Positions 31,154-44,026 of a stretch of 64,000 nucleotides of DNA are shown in pieces. The notes under the pieces are model-generated. The model was given only the letters and a program-made list of their open reading frames with translations. It did not search any database and had not been told where the DNA came from. The translations under genes were made by a program, and so were the position numbers. Position 1 is the stretch's first letter, and the number at the start of each line of letters is the position of its first letter. Origin of the DNA: Lomentospora prolificans (Eukaryota; Ascomycota; Sordariomycetes; Microascales; Microascaceae); the NCBI GenBank assembly GCA_029532625.1, contig JARFXM010000006.1, forward strand, positions 2,046,001 through 2,110,000. The letters run 5' to 3'.

Positions 31154-33549
31154 TTAGTACACACGCTTAAAAGGAGGAACGGGCTTGCAGTCGTTCTCGT
31201 CGAGAGTGTTGGCGATGACGTTACGGTACTTGAGCTCAACGGGAGTGTGGGGAGTCTTCTGGAAGCTGAGCGTGTGCTTCATCCAGACCTCGTCATTACG
31301 GTCGGGGTAGTCCTCGCGGGCGTGTGCACCACGAGACTCCTTTCTCGCGAGCGCAGACTCGACGGTTTGGACACTAAAGATCGGGGGCTACGGTTAGCAT
31401 ACTTCGCCCAAGTGGTATAGTTGTGTGTGTGTGTGTGTGTGTGTGTGAAGGAGGGACTAAGGAATGAAAATAACATACGCGCAAGTCAAAAGGTTGCGGA
31501 GCTCGAGAGCCTCCGTGAGATCAGTGTTCCAGATCATGCCACGGTCGCTGATGCCAATCTCGTGGTAGAGCTTGTCGATCTTGTTGAGCTTCTCGACACC
31601 GTCCGCCAAGCTCTCCTCGGTCCTGAAGACGCTGACGTCAGCCTGCATGGCCTTCTGCATCATCTTGCGGATCTCGGCGGTGGGGCGGTGACCCTCGGAG
31701 GTCCTGATCTTGTCAAGGTCCTCAATCTGCTTGGAACCGGTGTCGGCGGCGATGGGCTTGAGAGCCTGGCCGGGGGTGGCCTTATCACGGATGGTGTGGG
31801 CGACGGAACGGCCGAAGACGACGAGATCGAGGAGAGAGTTGGCGCCGAGACGGTTAGCACCGTGGACGGACACACAGGCCGCCTCACCACAGGCGTAGAG
31901 ACCGGGGACGATCTTGTCGTTGCCCTGGGCGTCGACGGTGAGAACCTCGCCGGTGTACCTAGTGGGGATACCACCCATGTTGTAGTGAACGGTGGGAAGG
32001 ACGGGGATGGGCTCCTTGCGAACATCGACACCCTTGAAGTGCCTGGCGGTCTCGGAAATACCAGGGAGACGGGTAGCAAGAATCTCGGGAGGAAGATGGC
32101 TGAGCTGGAGGTAGATGTGATCCTTCTCGGGACCGACACCACGGCCCTCACGGATCTCCATGGTCATGGATCGAGAGACGACATCACGAGAGGCAAGATC
32201 CTTGGCGGTAGGGGCATATCGCTCCATGAATCGCTCACCCTCCGAGTTAAGGAGGTAACCACCCTCACCACGAGAGCCCTCAGTAATCAGAAGACCGGGA
32301 CCGTAGATACCAGTGGGGTGGAACTGCACGAACTCCATGTCCTGGTTAGGGAGACCAGCACGGGCAACCATGGCCATACCATCACCGGTACACGAGTGAG
32401 CAGAAGTGCAGCTGAAGTAGGTTCGGCCGTAACCGCCGGTAGCGAGGACAGTGTGGTTAGATCGGAACCTGTGGAGGGTACCGTCCTCAAGGCAGTAGGC
32501 AAGGACACCGCGGCACTCGCCGTCCTCCATGAGAAGGTCCAGGGCAAAGTACTCGATGAAGTATTTCATGTTCTCAAACTGCAAGCTCTTTCCGAAGAGG
32601 GTATCAAGGAGGGCCTTGCCCGTTCGATCGGCGGCGGCACAGGTTCGGTAGGCCTGGCCACCCTTGCCGTACTTCTGGGACTGACCGCCGAAGGCACGCT
32701 GGTAACTAGAAACCAAGATACGTCAGCCGCGAGTTCCACGTTTAAAGGGAGTCCCACGAAAGAGCAGCGGGCAACGCAGATGATGAAAAGGCCAAGGGAA
32801 CATACATCTTGCCATGCTCATCACGGGAGAATGGGCATCCGTAGTGTTCGAGCTCGATAATAGCAGCAGGAGCCTCCTTGGTCATGTAGTGGATAGCGTC
32901 CTGGTCGCCGAGCCAATCGGAACCCTTGACGGTATCGTACATGTGCCATCTCCAGTCATCTTCATGCTGGTTTCCAAGGGCGGCATTGATGCCTCCCTGG
33001 GCAGCAGCAGTGTGGCTACGGGTGGGGAAAAGCTTGGTCAGACACGCGGTGTTGAAACCCTCCTCAGCAAGACCGACGGCCGCACGAAGACCGGCACCAC
33101 CACCACCGACGACGATGGCATCGTACTCGTGGTCCTAGATTACAGTAGGTGTAAGTCAATTGGATTTTTCATTGGGGGCTTGTAGAGGGTAAAGGGCTAT
33201 CTCGGGTCCATCCCGAGATATCCTCTATGACCTCGGCTTCGAGGAAGAGAAGAAAAAAAAAAAAGACCTACAATGACCTGGTACTTCTTGGTAAGGTGGG
33301 GGGAGGCTTCTTTCGCGCGGAGAGTGTCCGTAGCAAGGACAAAACCTATAAAGAAACGAAGCCGGTTAGAAGGTACGCGACAATGGCACTCAATTGGCGC
33401 CGGCGGAGGTGGGAGAAAAGACGAGGACTCTACTTACCAGCAGGACGGGTGTTGGTGAAGGACCTCGCGCCAAAGGGCATCGGGTTCCGCGCCAGCCTCC
33501 GCAGAGGCATAGACGACCTCGCCAATCGGGCCAGGTTCATTGCAGACAT
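31154..33549 (-). CDS. SDH1: Succinate dehydrogenase flavoprotein subunit, mitochondrial (complex II)
   Basis: Five exons (33549-33438, 33345-33272, 33134-32806, 32705-31479, 31373-31154) give 653 residues. The enzyme oxidises succinate to fumarate in the TCA cycle and passes electrons to SDH2. The N-terminus MSAMNLARLARSSMPLRRLA is a typical mitochondrial presequence. The FAD-binding GGGGAG lies at 72-77 and RSHTAAAQGG at 101-110, where H103 carries covalent FAD. GERFMERYAP holds the catalytic arginine, and HYNMGGIP and GANRLGANSLLDL are further active-site and FAD blocks. The C-terminus HTLSFQKTPH...PPFKRVY is canonical. The last intron (31374-31478) contains a 26-bp TG microsatellite. A Met at 33540 is an alternative start. 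Confidence 0.97.
31422..31447. repeat. TG microsatellite inside the last SDH1 intron
   Basis: Thirteen TG units on the plus strand (CA on the coding strand) lie 26-49 bp downstream of the exon 5 acceptor on the plus strand, within the 105-nt intron. Confidence 0.95.
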
Positions 33550-34541
33550 GATTGCGGCTGCGAATTTATCGTCGTCGACTCGTGGCAGGAGCAGGAAACG
33601 GGAAAGAGAGGGCGATGTCGTTGTCGTCCAACCGGAGGTTCGGCAAGTAGATGCGGAAAGGCAGGCACGCACACGTGTTGGAAAAAAGGGCACGAGCCGA
33701 GAACGAAGGCCCCGAAGGTCACGCAACACTCAGAAGAGGCAATTATGATGGGATTGCAGGTAGCACGCGAGTCTCGAGGCTCTTGACCGGCAAGATCATT
33801 ACACCACAGGAGATATTGTGTTTAGAAGAAAGAAGTCGAAGCGAGGTTTAAAGCAAGGACTTGGGATGATTTAATTGATTGGCCTCAGGCGGGGAGCTCC
33901 TGACAAGTTACATGGCAGCCGAAAAAGAAATAATTCAATTCAACCTGCCGTGATTGGTCGGCCGTGCGCTGGGTTTGCCGAGGAAGAGGATAGTCGGAGC
34001 TACCCGTGCTCGGCCAAGGCAGCTGCATAGTAATAATACGGCAAAGGCGCTGACTTTTCAGTGCCGTGGTTTTGCATGAGGGCTTTTGCTTAGTCATGCC
34101 CCGCCATCCTTGCCATCTGACTTCGCCCGTCGGTCACTCCATCACCAATTGTCTGCGGATATACATGTATTCAGAGCATGGAGTCTCTCGCGTGCTCGAG
34201 GCAATGCCGCATGGTTCTCCAGAGACGAAATAGTGTCCCGAGTCGCCTCACTCTCTCTTAAATCTGTTTAGCCCTCTAATCTATATTCCATCGCTGTGTG
34301 TTCGCAGCACTTGCATCTCCTCCTCTTCATTTAATGCATCGAATGGACGCGGTATAAACAAGCACTTCTAAGCCCAGCTTCCCCGTACACTTCTAGTTCC
34401 CAGTCCGTCAGGTCCTACCCATATACCACCTTGTCTCCCTTCACCCCCAAAAGCCCTCGTGTAAGCCATTAAGTGGTGGCCCCTGCCTTCAAGTTCTGTC
34501 CCGATGCACAATTGGTATCCTTGAATCTGTCTGAAACCCCG
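33550..34541. promoter_or_regulatory. Upstream region of SDH1 and 3' flank of the PX gene
   Basis: About 1 kb between two minus-strand genes. It should contain the SDH1 promoter and 5' leader. Only short unrelated open frames are present. Confidence 0.45.
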
Positions 34542-37500
34542 TTACTCCGCGAGCACATGTCGTAGCATAATGATAAAGTTTTCCTTCAACTTGTGAATTT
34601 CCGCAATGGTAGGCTTCGTGGGCTCACCAGCCCTTCGCCTCAATCGATCTCTCCTCTTAGCCCTACGCCTCCTCTCAGCCTCAATTGGTTCCAGCTCATC
34701 ATCCTTCTCCGCCTCGGACTCGGTTTCGTACTCGTCGTAGTCGTCATAGGCGAGATCGTCCAAGTCGCCTTGGTCTAGCCCAAAATCCGATGAGCTAAAA
34801 CTCGAGACAATGGCCTCCAAGCCGGTGCTCGACTCGGCTGCCATCTTTTGGCGAGTCTTGTCGTGGTGCCACTTCTTTCGCGCCTCCTGCCACTTGATGA
34901 GCTCATCTACCTCCTCGATGACCTTTTGCTTGTCGACAATCTCGGAGCTAACGGCACCCTCGAATAAGGCGTTGATGTTGAGCGTCCCGTTCTTCGGACC
35001 TTGTCGCAGGAAATCGAGAATGTCCTCAATCCAGGCCATCAACTGGGTGAAGAGCCCGTCGTCGTGGGTGTGTATTTCGTGGACAAACTTGTAAAAGTTG
35101 TGCTCGTGTCTCGCGCAAAGGTCGATGAAGGCCTGCACCGTTTGATTGGGGTCTGCAGATGCGTCTTGCTCGTGGAACCGCTCCACAACCTAAGCCATAT
35201 CCCAAGTTAGTCCCTTGTGGGCTGTGTGCCCACGCAAAGCGGTGGCATGTAACTCGGGGTGAATAGGGTAGCATACCTGAATAACGTCATCGATGAACAT
35301 GGCAAAGTCCGTCACACTGCTGTACACGTTTGCAGATTTGTACACTCTCACAAGAGGTTCGTAGAAAATAGTGAAGAGATCCCGGAATAGCTGCAGCGTT
35401 ACAGGCTCCTCAATCAGGTGTAGCATCATCAATTTATCTCGCTGTCGCGTGCTGAGTTTCAACAGCTGCTTCAGATACGAGAAGAGCTGCGCGCCCTGTT
35501 TGAGCTCCTGGTCTACATTCTCGACTGCACTGTTGAAAGCAACGTATGCGTTGAAGACGCGCTCCTTTTGCGCCGGGGTAAGCTCAGGAGCAATTGCATC
35601 GGACTGCATAATGGCGACAATGTTGTCCACCCCCAGCCGCGTTGCGTCTTGCCTGATCTCCATCTTGAGAGACTCGGGGGATTCGACAAATTTGATAATT
35701 TTATCCACGAATACCTGATCATTTATCCTTGCTGCAAGGGCATCTATCGACTTTTGGACACTTCTAATGCCGTCATTCAACGTCAAGGAGAAGATGCGCT
35801 GCATCAGCGAGCGGGCGCCGAATGGCTGGGCAAGGAATATGTCGAGTATGCCGGACATCACCGCAGCGGGGTTGGCGATACGGATGACGTTCTTTATGAC
35901 GGAGTAAGGGATGAGGGAGTGAATACGCTTGAGCTGAGAAAATAGCTCAGGGGAATTGTCCTCAGCGAGGAAGAGGTGGTAGATCGTGGCGGCCACCTCG
36001 ATTCGAAGCCATTCGGCAAACTTTCGGTACTGTATGCTGAGATCCGGAATCGTCTTCTTGATCCTGATTTCCTCAAAGAGTTTGGTGAGACCATTTCGTT
36101 CGACGATATCCCGCCGGAACCTGGGGTAAAAGTCAGCAGCTGAACACTCGAGAGGGACGAGATAAAACTGCTAGTGAGAGCCTTACTGTTCCATGTAAAC
36201 GTCTAGCTCGGCCGCCCTTCTTCGCGCAATTTCATAGAATTGCTTCTGCTCCTCAACGCGGCGCTCGTCTACGGCCTTACGGCGCATGATATCGTCTACA
36301 TCGTCATCATTGAGCTGGATTCGCTCCTTGGTCAGGAACTCTTGGATGGCGTTCGTCTGAGAAATTTGCGGACTCTGCAAGAGCGACCGTAAGTAGGCCC
36401 TGAGAGAAACTCTCTGAGTCTCTCGGAAAAGGGTAACCGGTTGCTACAATCTAGTCAGACGAGGGACGCTCACCATCATCAACGAACCGAATACCTACAT
36501 CGGACTTATCCTTGGGGAGCGGAGTTTTCGGGCGTCCGTCCGTTGAAGGGCGCGGCGATGACCTTGCCGAGGCCGCAGAGGAGTGCCTATGGTGGCCTAG
36601 ATTCTTCAGTTACCTAAACTTGCGCTGTAGCGAATGTTGCATGCAACTCTTACCTCTAACACTTAGTGTCATGGAAGAGCCCTCCGTAATCCCATTTACT
36701 TTTGCCGGGGCTACTCCCGTCAACTGAGTAGAAGCGGATGATAGAGACGAGTCTTCAGACTCAGGGCCATCGACTTGGAAAGAAGACAAGCTCGAGGCCG
36801 TGCTGTCTGACTTATTCTTCTTGGGGAGAACCGGCAGAACCTTACCGGGAAGCTCGAGGCGCAGGCGGTGATGCAGCCTATGAAAATCGCCGTAACGCCT
36901 CGCGACGAAATGCTCGATTTCACCCTTTCGCTTGACCCGCAAGATGAACTCCTACAGCCCATCGTCAGTTAGCTGACGGTTTTTTTTTTTTCTTTTTTTC
37001 CTATTTGCGCGTCATGAGACACCAAACTCACCGCATGCTTATGGTATCGGATGTTCCGCTTGATCGAAACCATGCGAACCCCGGCGATGTTTACATCCCA
37101 ACCATTGAAGTAGTTACCTTCTGGTAGAGTATGCATCACTCCAGTGTCAATCGCGTTGCTGTCAACCAGCTCAATTTCGGAAAAGCGAATCCGTTCCTCA
37201 AAGCCGGACGAGGTGCGAACCCCAGAGACCATCATTAATTCGACTAGCTTCTGAGCTTTTATAGCAAGCTTCCTTCGTTTCGTCTCCTCGAGGCGGTCTT
37301 CCGAGGAAGAAATACTCTTGTTCGCAAAGGATTCCAGGAACTAGAGACACAGAAAGCAACCATCAATACCCGAGTCTACGATCCAGGCCTCGCATAATAC
37401 CATCTCAAGGTTCGACTCACCACTTGTAGTTTATCCTGCCAGAACTCCTTCTCTCTCGCCTTATCGAGGAACGGAAAGTCTCGCACATGGTGAACGAAGA

Positions 37501-37943
37501 TATATCTGAGGATTGGAAGCTCGGAGTCGAGGGGAGAGACCTCGCCAAATTCGGACTTGAAGGGTGCACCGAATCGACGTAAGGCGGTGGGGGAGTTGAG
37601 CTCGGTGATCTCTGCTTTGACTTGCTCGGAGAGAAGCTCTCTCTTGAGGTCTACGGAGGGAAGAGAGAAACGTTAGATCGTTGGTGCACACAAGGAAAGA
37701 AACATGAAACGTAGTACAGTCGCGTCGCAAATCAAGCGTATCGCGGTCGCACGAAAGAAGATTTCTCAATGAATCAAATGGGCGCTTACAATGCTCCTGT
37801 TTGCCGCTGAGGACCTGGCCTGGGCTGAGGGCATCGTTGGGGACAATTTGGGCTGGAGGAGCGCGGGGTATGACGTTGTCGCCAGTGGCAGCAGCAGCGA
37901 CACCCGGGCTGTCGGGCAGCCGTTGATCTTGGGATGAAACCAT
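34542..37943 (-). CDS. PX/PXB domain protein, YPR097W-like (DUF3818 family)
   Basis: Eight exons (37943-37790, 37650-37421, 37340-37032, 36951-36654, 36596-36499, 36374-36187, 36120-35277, 35189-34542) keep frame and give 922 residues. The N-terminal PXB region starts at HYLKRELLSEQVKAEI and ends near FWQDKLQV. A PX domain follows, with VRMVSIKRNIRYHKHA, EFILRVKRKG, RYGDFHRLHHRL and LPGKVLPVLP, which should bind phosphoinositides. The C-terminal half is a long helical DUF3818 domain (FAEWLRIEVAATIYHLFLAE, GARSLMQRIFSLTLNDGI). An acidic and then basic tail ends EIHKLKENFIIMLRHVLAE. The domain order matches yeast YPR097W (Lec1), a peripheral membrane protein connected with lipid homeostasis. 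Exon 5 is weakly conserved and its borders (acceptor ATCTAG, donor GTAGGT) are the least certain. Confidence 0.9.
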
Positions 37944-39877
37944 GACAAGAGGGACGTGGACGGTGATACGCAGAGCCCTGGTTTTTAACTGTTTTCACTC
38001 GCGGTTCTGACCCTTCTGACCCGAAGAGGGATTAAAAATTTTGGGTAAGCTAGATCCTGGGGTTACTCAAGAGGCGTTGATTGATATTTCAAAAAGAATA
38101 CTGGGTGAGAAACTTCAGAGAATTCGGATTCGGCGAGTGATGCGCTGGATGAACCTTGGTATATTAACTGCTAGGGACCTTGGCAGAGAGTAATTATGTA
38201 AGTACCGGATAATGATTATACTTGGCTGCGAGAACAAGCTAGGCGAGGGACGAGAAAAATATTATGGTAAAAAGGTGGAAAGGGGATTACCAAAAGAGTT
38301 GGATGGGCAAAACAGGAACAAATGGGAAAGCATGGGTGTGAATCCGGATGTTCTCCCAAGGCTAACTTGTTGATCGTCGGACAGCCAGCATACAAGATCA
38401 ATCGCTTTTGCTCGGGAAAAGCTTTGGCGGGCTGACAGAAGCTCGAGTGAAATATGTGGGGAAATGACGACACGGGATTGGCCCTGGGCGAGGGAAGCGC
38501 CAAGTAGCTAGCGACGGTCGTAATGGGCCAGAGGTGATGATGACAGTGGGTGACGACGACTGGTCTCTGGAGTGCACTAAAGGGCTGTGGCAGAGACAGT
38601 GTCCATGGATCCATCTAGCGACATTCTAATCCTCAACTCCGTGCTTACTATTAGAGGGCAAGCCCCAGCGAGCATCATGCTACAGCCTAGCCTGCAGGGA
38701 CCAGAGCTTGACGTGGGCCAGCGCTCCGTGGCAAGCACCCCTCCAGCCGCCCCTGTGCTGGCAAAGGCCCCAGGGTATTATTTGATCCTGGGCCATTTCA
38801 GCTTCTCTCCTCCCTAAATCTACCAAGGCGAACAATTCTGTGTCAGATCTGCAATCACGTCCGTGCCTTTCTCCGCCACGTTGCTGCCATAAGGTTAATC
38901 GGACTCGACCCAATTACCAGGCACGGAAAAAAAAAGTTCGTGGCTCGCAAATTGCAAAGGACGAAAATTAATCCAAGCTGCACCTACACGGTTTGCACTG
39001 AATCCTCACGAGAGCCAAGAGTCTCTCTACAGACAACCCCCGCCGGAACCCGGCACAACATGCCAACTGGTGTAATCATGCATGCCCTGGGCTGTCCTGA
39101 AAAACACTGTGACAGGCTCACCATTCGGTTTCAGCGGCTTACCACAAGGACTCTCTTCACCAGCCATGAGCCAGCGTTTTAGAGGGGGCCATCATCTCCA
39201 TCTATTGATATTGATCTAGCATCGGTTGAGGCCCCCAAGCCACTCATGCAGGCCTTTTTTGAGTAGCCCAGGCTGGCGATGGGTGATTTGAAGACCCAGA
39301 CTCACAGAACAAAATGCCCAGGGTTGGGGCTCCAATCAGCCCTGTTAAAGGGCAAAAGTAGCGCCGTGCTAACGCCGGCGCCCCGTCAAATGGCGAGCTC
39401 CCTGGTCGACCAGTTCGGAAAGTCGAAGCCGAGGCTTAGTTGCTCCAAATGCTTGGCCAATTTTCCAATAAATTGGCCAAGCGATGCAAAGGACCTCGAA
39501 AGGCCCAGCGTCTGGCACCTGGACCCTCGAGATCGTGCTGGGCGGCGAGAATGAACGTCACGCCGATACCAGGCGTCCTCGGCACCTCAAATTCCTTATC
39601 CTTGGACAGACCTTTCTCAGGAAATATCGTGCGCAAAATCAACAGGATCGGATCTGCCATCGAGGGCCTTGCATGACGGCGCCAAACATGAAGAGGTGGA
39701 TACAGTCTGACTCCCCAGCTGAAGAGCAAACACTGCATGCATGCATTACGCGTAATACGCAGTAAAGAAAACATCACAGGATTGGATTTATGTCGTCTTG
39801 GTATCTCTTGGTATCATCGCTCTAGGTGGTAAAGCAACCCAGAATGCAACTTGCAGCAACCCCGCTCGGCGTCTCCG
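37944..39877. other. Intergenic region (1.9 kb)
   Basis: This lies between two minus-strand genes and should hold the promoter of the PX gene. The frames of up to 132 codons do not resemble any family. No repeat of note is seen. Confidence 0.5.
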
Positions 39878-41069
39878 TCATAACTCGTCAAAAACCCTGA
39901 GCCGCTCATCCTTGCCTCCTACTTCAGATCGCCTCGTAAGGTTGGGCAGCCGCTGTTCCTGATCACCCATAGAACTTACGTCAAACCCGGGAGCAATACC
40001 AGAAGACGAACTGCTTGGCGCGGTCTCCGGTGTCTCGCCAAGCTCTTTGGCCACGACAGCTTCGTTAGCTGGCTGATCAGGCGGCTCCGGCACTGACGCC
40101 GCATAGGGAGCGCCAAGATAGAGAAGCGCGAGGACTAAGAAGACAATCGAGGTAATGGCCCAGAAAGTTTTGAGCCGCCGGCGAGTGCGTTCCTGCCATT
40201 CCTTGTCCGCCCGTTCCCACCCCTCTACTCTATCTTTTACAACATCGACGCGGCCGCTGAGGGCAGAAATTTTCTTGCGGCTGGCATCGATGCGCTCGCG
40301 AAGGGCTTCTATACGATTTTCCTGGTCCCTGAAGTGGCCGAACCCGTTGAGCTGGCTCTCCACCTCCTTGGCCACTTCATGCGTGTCCTTGTCAAAGGTC
40401 TCGGCCGTCTTTTGTGACTGAATGGCTAGCTCCTTTAGGCCCAATATAGTACTCTGTAGGGTGCCTATCTTCTCAAGCACCGAATAATATGTCTTGTCCA
40501 ATCGCTGAGTTGTGTCGGAGGAGACTTCGTTAAGGTCCACGATGCACTGCTTCAGGCCACTAGAAACGGTGAAGATTGTAGGTCAGTAATCGTAGACAGC
40601 GCAGAGGCGGGCGAGGCTTCGGGGTAGTAGGGCGGTGAAGCGCATACGTCACCGTCTTGGTCACCTGTTGCCAGTCTTTCAAAGGCTTCCGCTCGTTGCT
40701 CGCCTTCCTCAAGCCCGGCCCCGAGACCGACTCATCGACCTTCGGGGCCATGGCTACACCAGCAGGACCACGGCCGGTCTCTGGGTTAGAAGAAAAGGTT
40801 TCCGATCTCGCGGTCGGGGGTATATCGAGGGAGCCCCGAGACGCGTACGGGTATGGGTGCGTAGATGATTGGCCGGGCCTGTCCTCTTGCTGCTGCTGCT
40901 GCCTTTCCCTCGCGATCGCATGTTGCGACGAGTGGAACTTTGCGGGTGCCGACTGGATATCCGAAACGGAGCGGGTAATGTGTGCTGGCCGGGCCTTTAG
41001 AAGATCCGTAGTGTTTATGGCCGGCGGCTGCCCAGGTTGGTGCGCTGCCTCGGCTGGGCTGTTTGACAT
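39878..41069 (-). CDS. Coiled-coil protein with C-terminal transmembrane segment, function unknown
   Basis: Exons 41069-40648 and 40559-39878 join in phase 2 over an 89-nt intron and encode 367 residues; a Met at 41102 would add 11. Residues 1-140 are polar and disordered, with a glutamine run (RERQQQQQED). Residues about 148-265 are heptad-rich (LEKIGTLQSTILGLKELAI, RIEALRERIDASRKKISAL). A single hydrophobic segment follows at about 272-295 (FWAITSIVFLVLALLYLGAP) flanked by RRRLK on the N-side. About 70 polar residues remain beyond it. The layout resembles tethers or SNARE-like organisation proteins, with the coil in the cytosol and one membrane anchor. I do not recognise the family. Confidence 0.82.
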
Positions 41070-41102
41070 GATGGCGAGTTTTGATCTCGTGGTTGTGGTC
41101 AT

Positions 41103-41834
41103 CTGCCAACCCGATCTGCATCCTCAGGCAGGGAGTCGGTAGGTAGCGAGGGAAAGGGACAACATGAGTTAGTGTGGGTGTGCAGAGCTCAGTGCTAAAC
41201 ATCGGCTGGCGTAGGTGCAGTCGCCAGCAATGGTGCCCACTATAGTGAAGGCTGAAGTGGACCCCACATCTGTCCATCTGTCTATTGACAAAGGCCTGAA
41301 ATGGCTACAACGAGTGGGGTCGAACCCGGGAAACCTGGAAGTCGGCTCACGAATAACACAAGGTTAGGGTACCTTCGTACAAAGAAAGGTACAAAGAAGG
41401 GTACATCAATACCCAGACCCTTCCTCAATCACATGCAATCAATATCAATGCACTGTCATTATTTGCGATCGATCTCAAGTCTAATAAGGCACATTGCATA
41501 TCCAGAGTATTTAAAAGAGCAAGCACCATTTTCCAAGTGGCAAGGCCACTGTTTACTTCATAGTAATATACTTCGTAGTATCTTGTGCGACCCTCCTATA
41601 GACAGCTCTCGTACTACCATCAAACATCTCCATATTCCATAAACTAGAGGGCCTAATGCTGGCTGTAAAGCGGCAGTAGTTCTACTTATACATACATTGA
41701 TGGGTATCATTTCTCTACTAGTATCCAACGCTCGACAGCGATGGAGATGCTTTTTGCTTCATATCTATTCTTGGTTTACATTGCGATCGACTTCAGATCT
41801 GCGGCATCACAAGTAGCACACCCTATAGACCCGT
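41103..41834. other. Intergenic region
   Basis: About 730 bp between the coiled-coil gene start and the DUF6536 gene stop. A GGTACAAAGAA-type short duplication lies near 41380-41402. A tRNA B-box-like GGTTCGACCCC (minus) near 41317-41327 has no matching A box. No gene is seen. Confidence 0.5.
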
Positions 41835-44026
41835 TCATGAATAGTACTCCTCCGCCATCGGCGCGTCGACAGGCTCGCTTGAGAATCCGCAGTGGCAGCT
41901 GATACCTTTATCGCTCTGGATCAACCCCCAAGCTAGAGGTGCCAACGGTGCGCATGGCTGCGGGATTCCGTCGGGATGGTGACAAGCTGCGGCAATGGCA
42001 ATGCTGCAACTCCCCACCACGGGAACCGTGCTCGGCAAACGCCAGCTTGCGACAATGGCCACCGCCGCCGCCATCAAGAGGGAAACCGCAATCACGAGGA
42101 TGATGGCCGGGGGTGAGTAGCCACATGTTACAAGATGCCAGTCCCGCGGATTTTCGTCAAACAGCTTCTCGATGGCGACCACGAAGATACTACGAGATAT
42201 GAGCCAGTGCACGGCAATCGAGGTGAGGATGAGCGGGATGCTGAACCGATACGGCAGCTGCAAGAAGTAGCGAGAGCGCTGCCACCCTTTGGGGTCCGAC
42301 GAGACTCGTATGGGTTTCCTGTGCACGCCGAAATCGCTCCACTCCTTGCCGGCGAGCATGGCGGTGAAGATCCCGTTGTAGAGGAAGTAAAGGATCGAGA
42401 ATATAAGTTGCGGAGAGTTTGCTGTGAAGATACTGGAAACGAGACTACTCTCGATTGATTCCGAGCCGGCAAAGTTGGACATCAGCGCGGTCTCAGAAAC
42501 GGATCCGATCCCCAGGTTCCAAATGGTGGCCATGTCGTGCGAGCCTGTCACGTTGGTAATGCCTATCAAGAGGAAAACCAAGCAGAAGACAAGCGCCGTT
42601 GTGTAGCTAAAGCGAGATGGTCAATATCAACACCGGTTCATGTAAGCGATCAAAAAAGAAGCGGCAATAGACTGACCCAAAGAAACAGATTAACCAGCGC
42701 GAGGTTGTCGGCACCGAGCCCCACCGCTCGACAGTAGGAGTCCACTCTCGAGGTCCTTTCCAAGTTCCCCTGCCAGCATTGTGGATAAGAGTCGCAGTCA
42801 CTATAGAACTGTTTACGGTAGATGGGTCTGGCCTAGCCATGAAGGACTGAATAGCGTCTCCAATGACTAGCAAGGTCTCGTCGGGCATATGCATGGCCGT
42901 ATAGACGAGTACGATTGCCTTGAATGCGTTACTCGCAATGACAACGACAGCGACATAAATATTGAAGTTGACCCTGCAGTGCTCGGGCTCTTTCGGCATG
43001 CTCAGGCAGTATTCGATGGTCAGCCCAAAGGGCCTCCAGTTTTTGGCCCTCTGCCGGATCTCGGGCAGCATGCTACGGCAGGTCGTTTTACATTGGGACA
43101 GGAGGCCGCACACCCATTCATAGACCGGAGGCGGGCAGCTTGAGCTGATCTCATCGGAAAAGGACGACTTACGCTCAGCGATATTCGTTCCATGCGACAC
43201 CGCATCCTGCGAGGCGTTAGACACCAGGATCACGTCCCCCCGAGTAATCTGAAAAGCCGTTGCATATTGGTTGATGCATTCTGTGTTTGTCAACTTGTCG
43301 AGTTTACCACTGGCAGCAAGATCGAATAGGACGGCTTGCGGCGCGGTTAAATAGGGATAAGCTGTTCGATTTTCGCCGAACCGGGTATCAGCTTCATAGA
43401 TTGTGTAATCCTTGACCGAAGTAGAAGAAAAGACTATAGAGTTGTACCTGCGCATCTGTTAGACCGCCTAAATCAGTCTGGCCTCAACGAGAGCGAAGTA
43501 CTAACAGGAGGTGGAGCGGCGCGGATGATAACGCCAACAGCCACCAGGAGATATGCCGCCTCCGCGGAATCTTCTTCAGGTTGCGAAGACTAGGTACGCC
43601 AATATCCAACCACTCGTGCTTCGCGTGCGCCTTGTCAACGTCCGTCCTGGTCGGCGCCGAGAGGCACTGCATCGCGTAGTTGCTTGTCGCAAGCAGCCCG
43701 GTGCTCAGGATGTTGATGATGAGGTGGAGGAGAATATCGATCCTGCTTGTCGTCAGACATGAGCCTTCGTAAAATATCCGCCGGCCGGTGCCGGCCGAAC
43801 CGTTGCCTCGAGGGAGCCTCGAAGCCCATATTGTGACCGCCAGGTTGATGATGAACACGGTGAACGAGGCAGCAGCTCCTGTGAAGAGGCTGAATTTCCA
43901 GCCGGTGAATATGCTCCACCTCCACCTAGAACGTATTGGCTCCATCTTGTCCCCCGCTTCATTTTCCATGAGGGGCCTCGCGTACTCGGTAGGTGACTGC
44001 ATGTTGGAGAGGAATGGAGAGCGCAC
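41835..44026 (-). CDS. DUF6536 fungal multi-pass membrane protein
   Basis: Three exons (44026-43506, 43447-42677, 42606-41835) keep frame and give 687 residues. The first membrane span is WKFSLFTGAAASFTVFIINL, followed by a conserved pattern RIDILLHLIINILSTGLLATSNYAMQCLSAPTR (read as two blocks) and the HEWLDIGVPSLRNLKKIPRR motif, both marks of this fungal family. Further spans are near YVAVVVIASNAFKAIVLVY, ALVFCLVFLLIGIT, FSILYFLYNGIFTAML, IPLILTSIAVHWLISRSIFV, IILVIAVSLLMAAAVAIVA. The PTVERWGSVPTTSRW segment precedes a span. The family is found widely in Pezizomycotina, often in several copies, and has no known function; a plasma membrane location is likely. An alternative start at 44002 would remove eight residues. 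Confidence 0.88.

Noticed and set aside
31421..32860. 479-codon plus-strand open frame opposite SDH1
   Set aside because: It is antisense to conserved SDH1 exons, runs through an intron and a TG microsatellite, has no family resemblance, and is rich in V, G, T and L as expected for the reverse of biased codons.
41305..41345. tRNA-like B box (GGTTCGACCCC on the minus strand)
   Set aside because: There is no A box at the right distance and no complement to a 7-bp acceptor stem, so it is not a complete tRNA gene.
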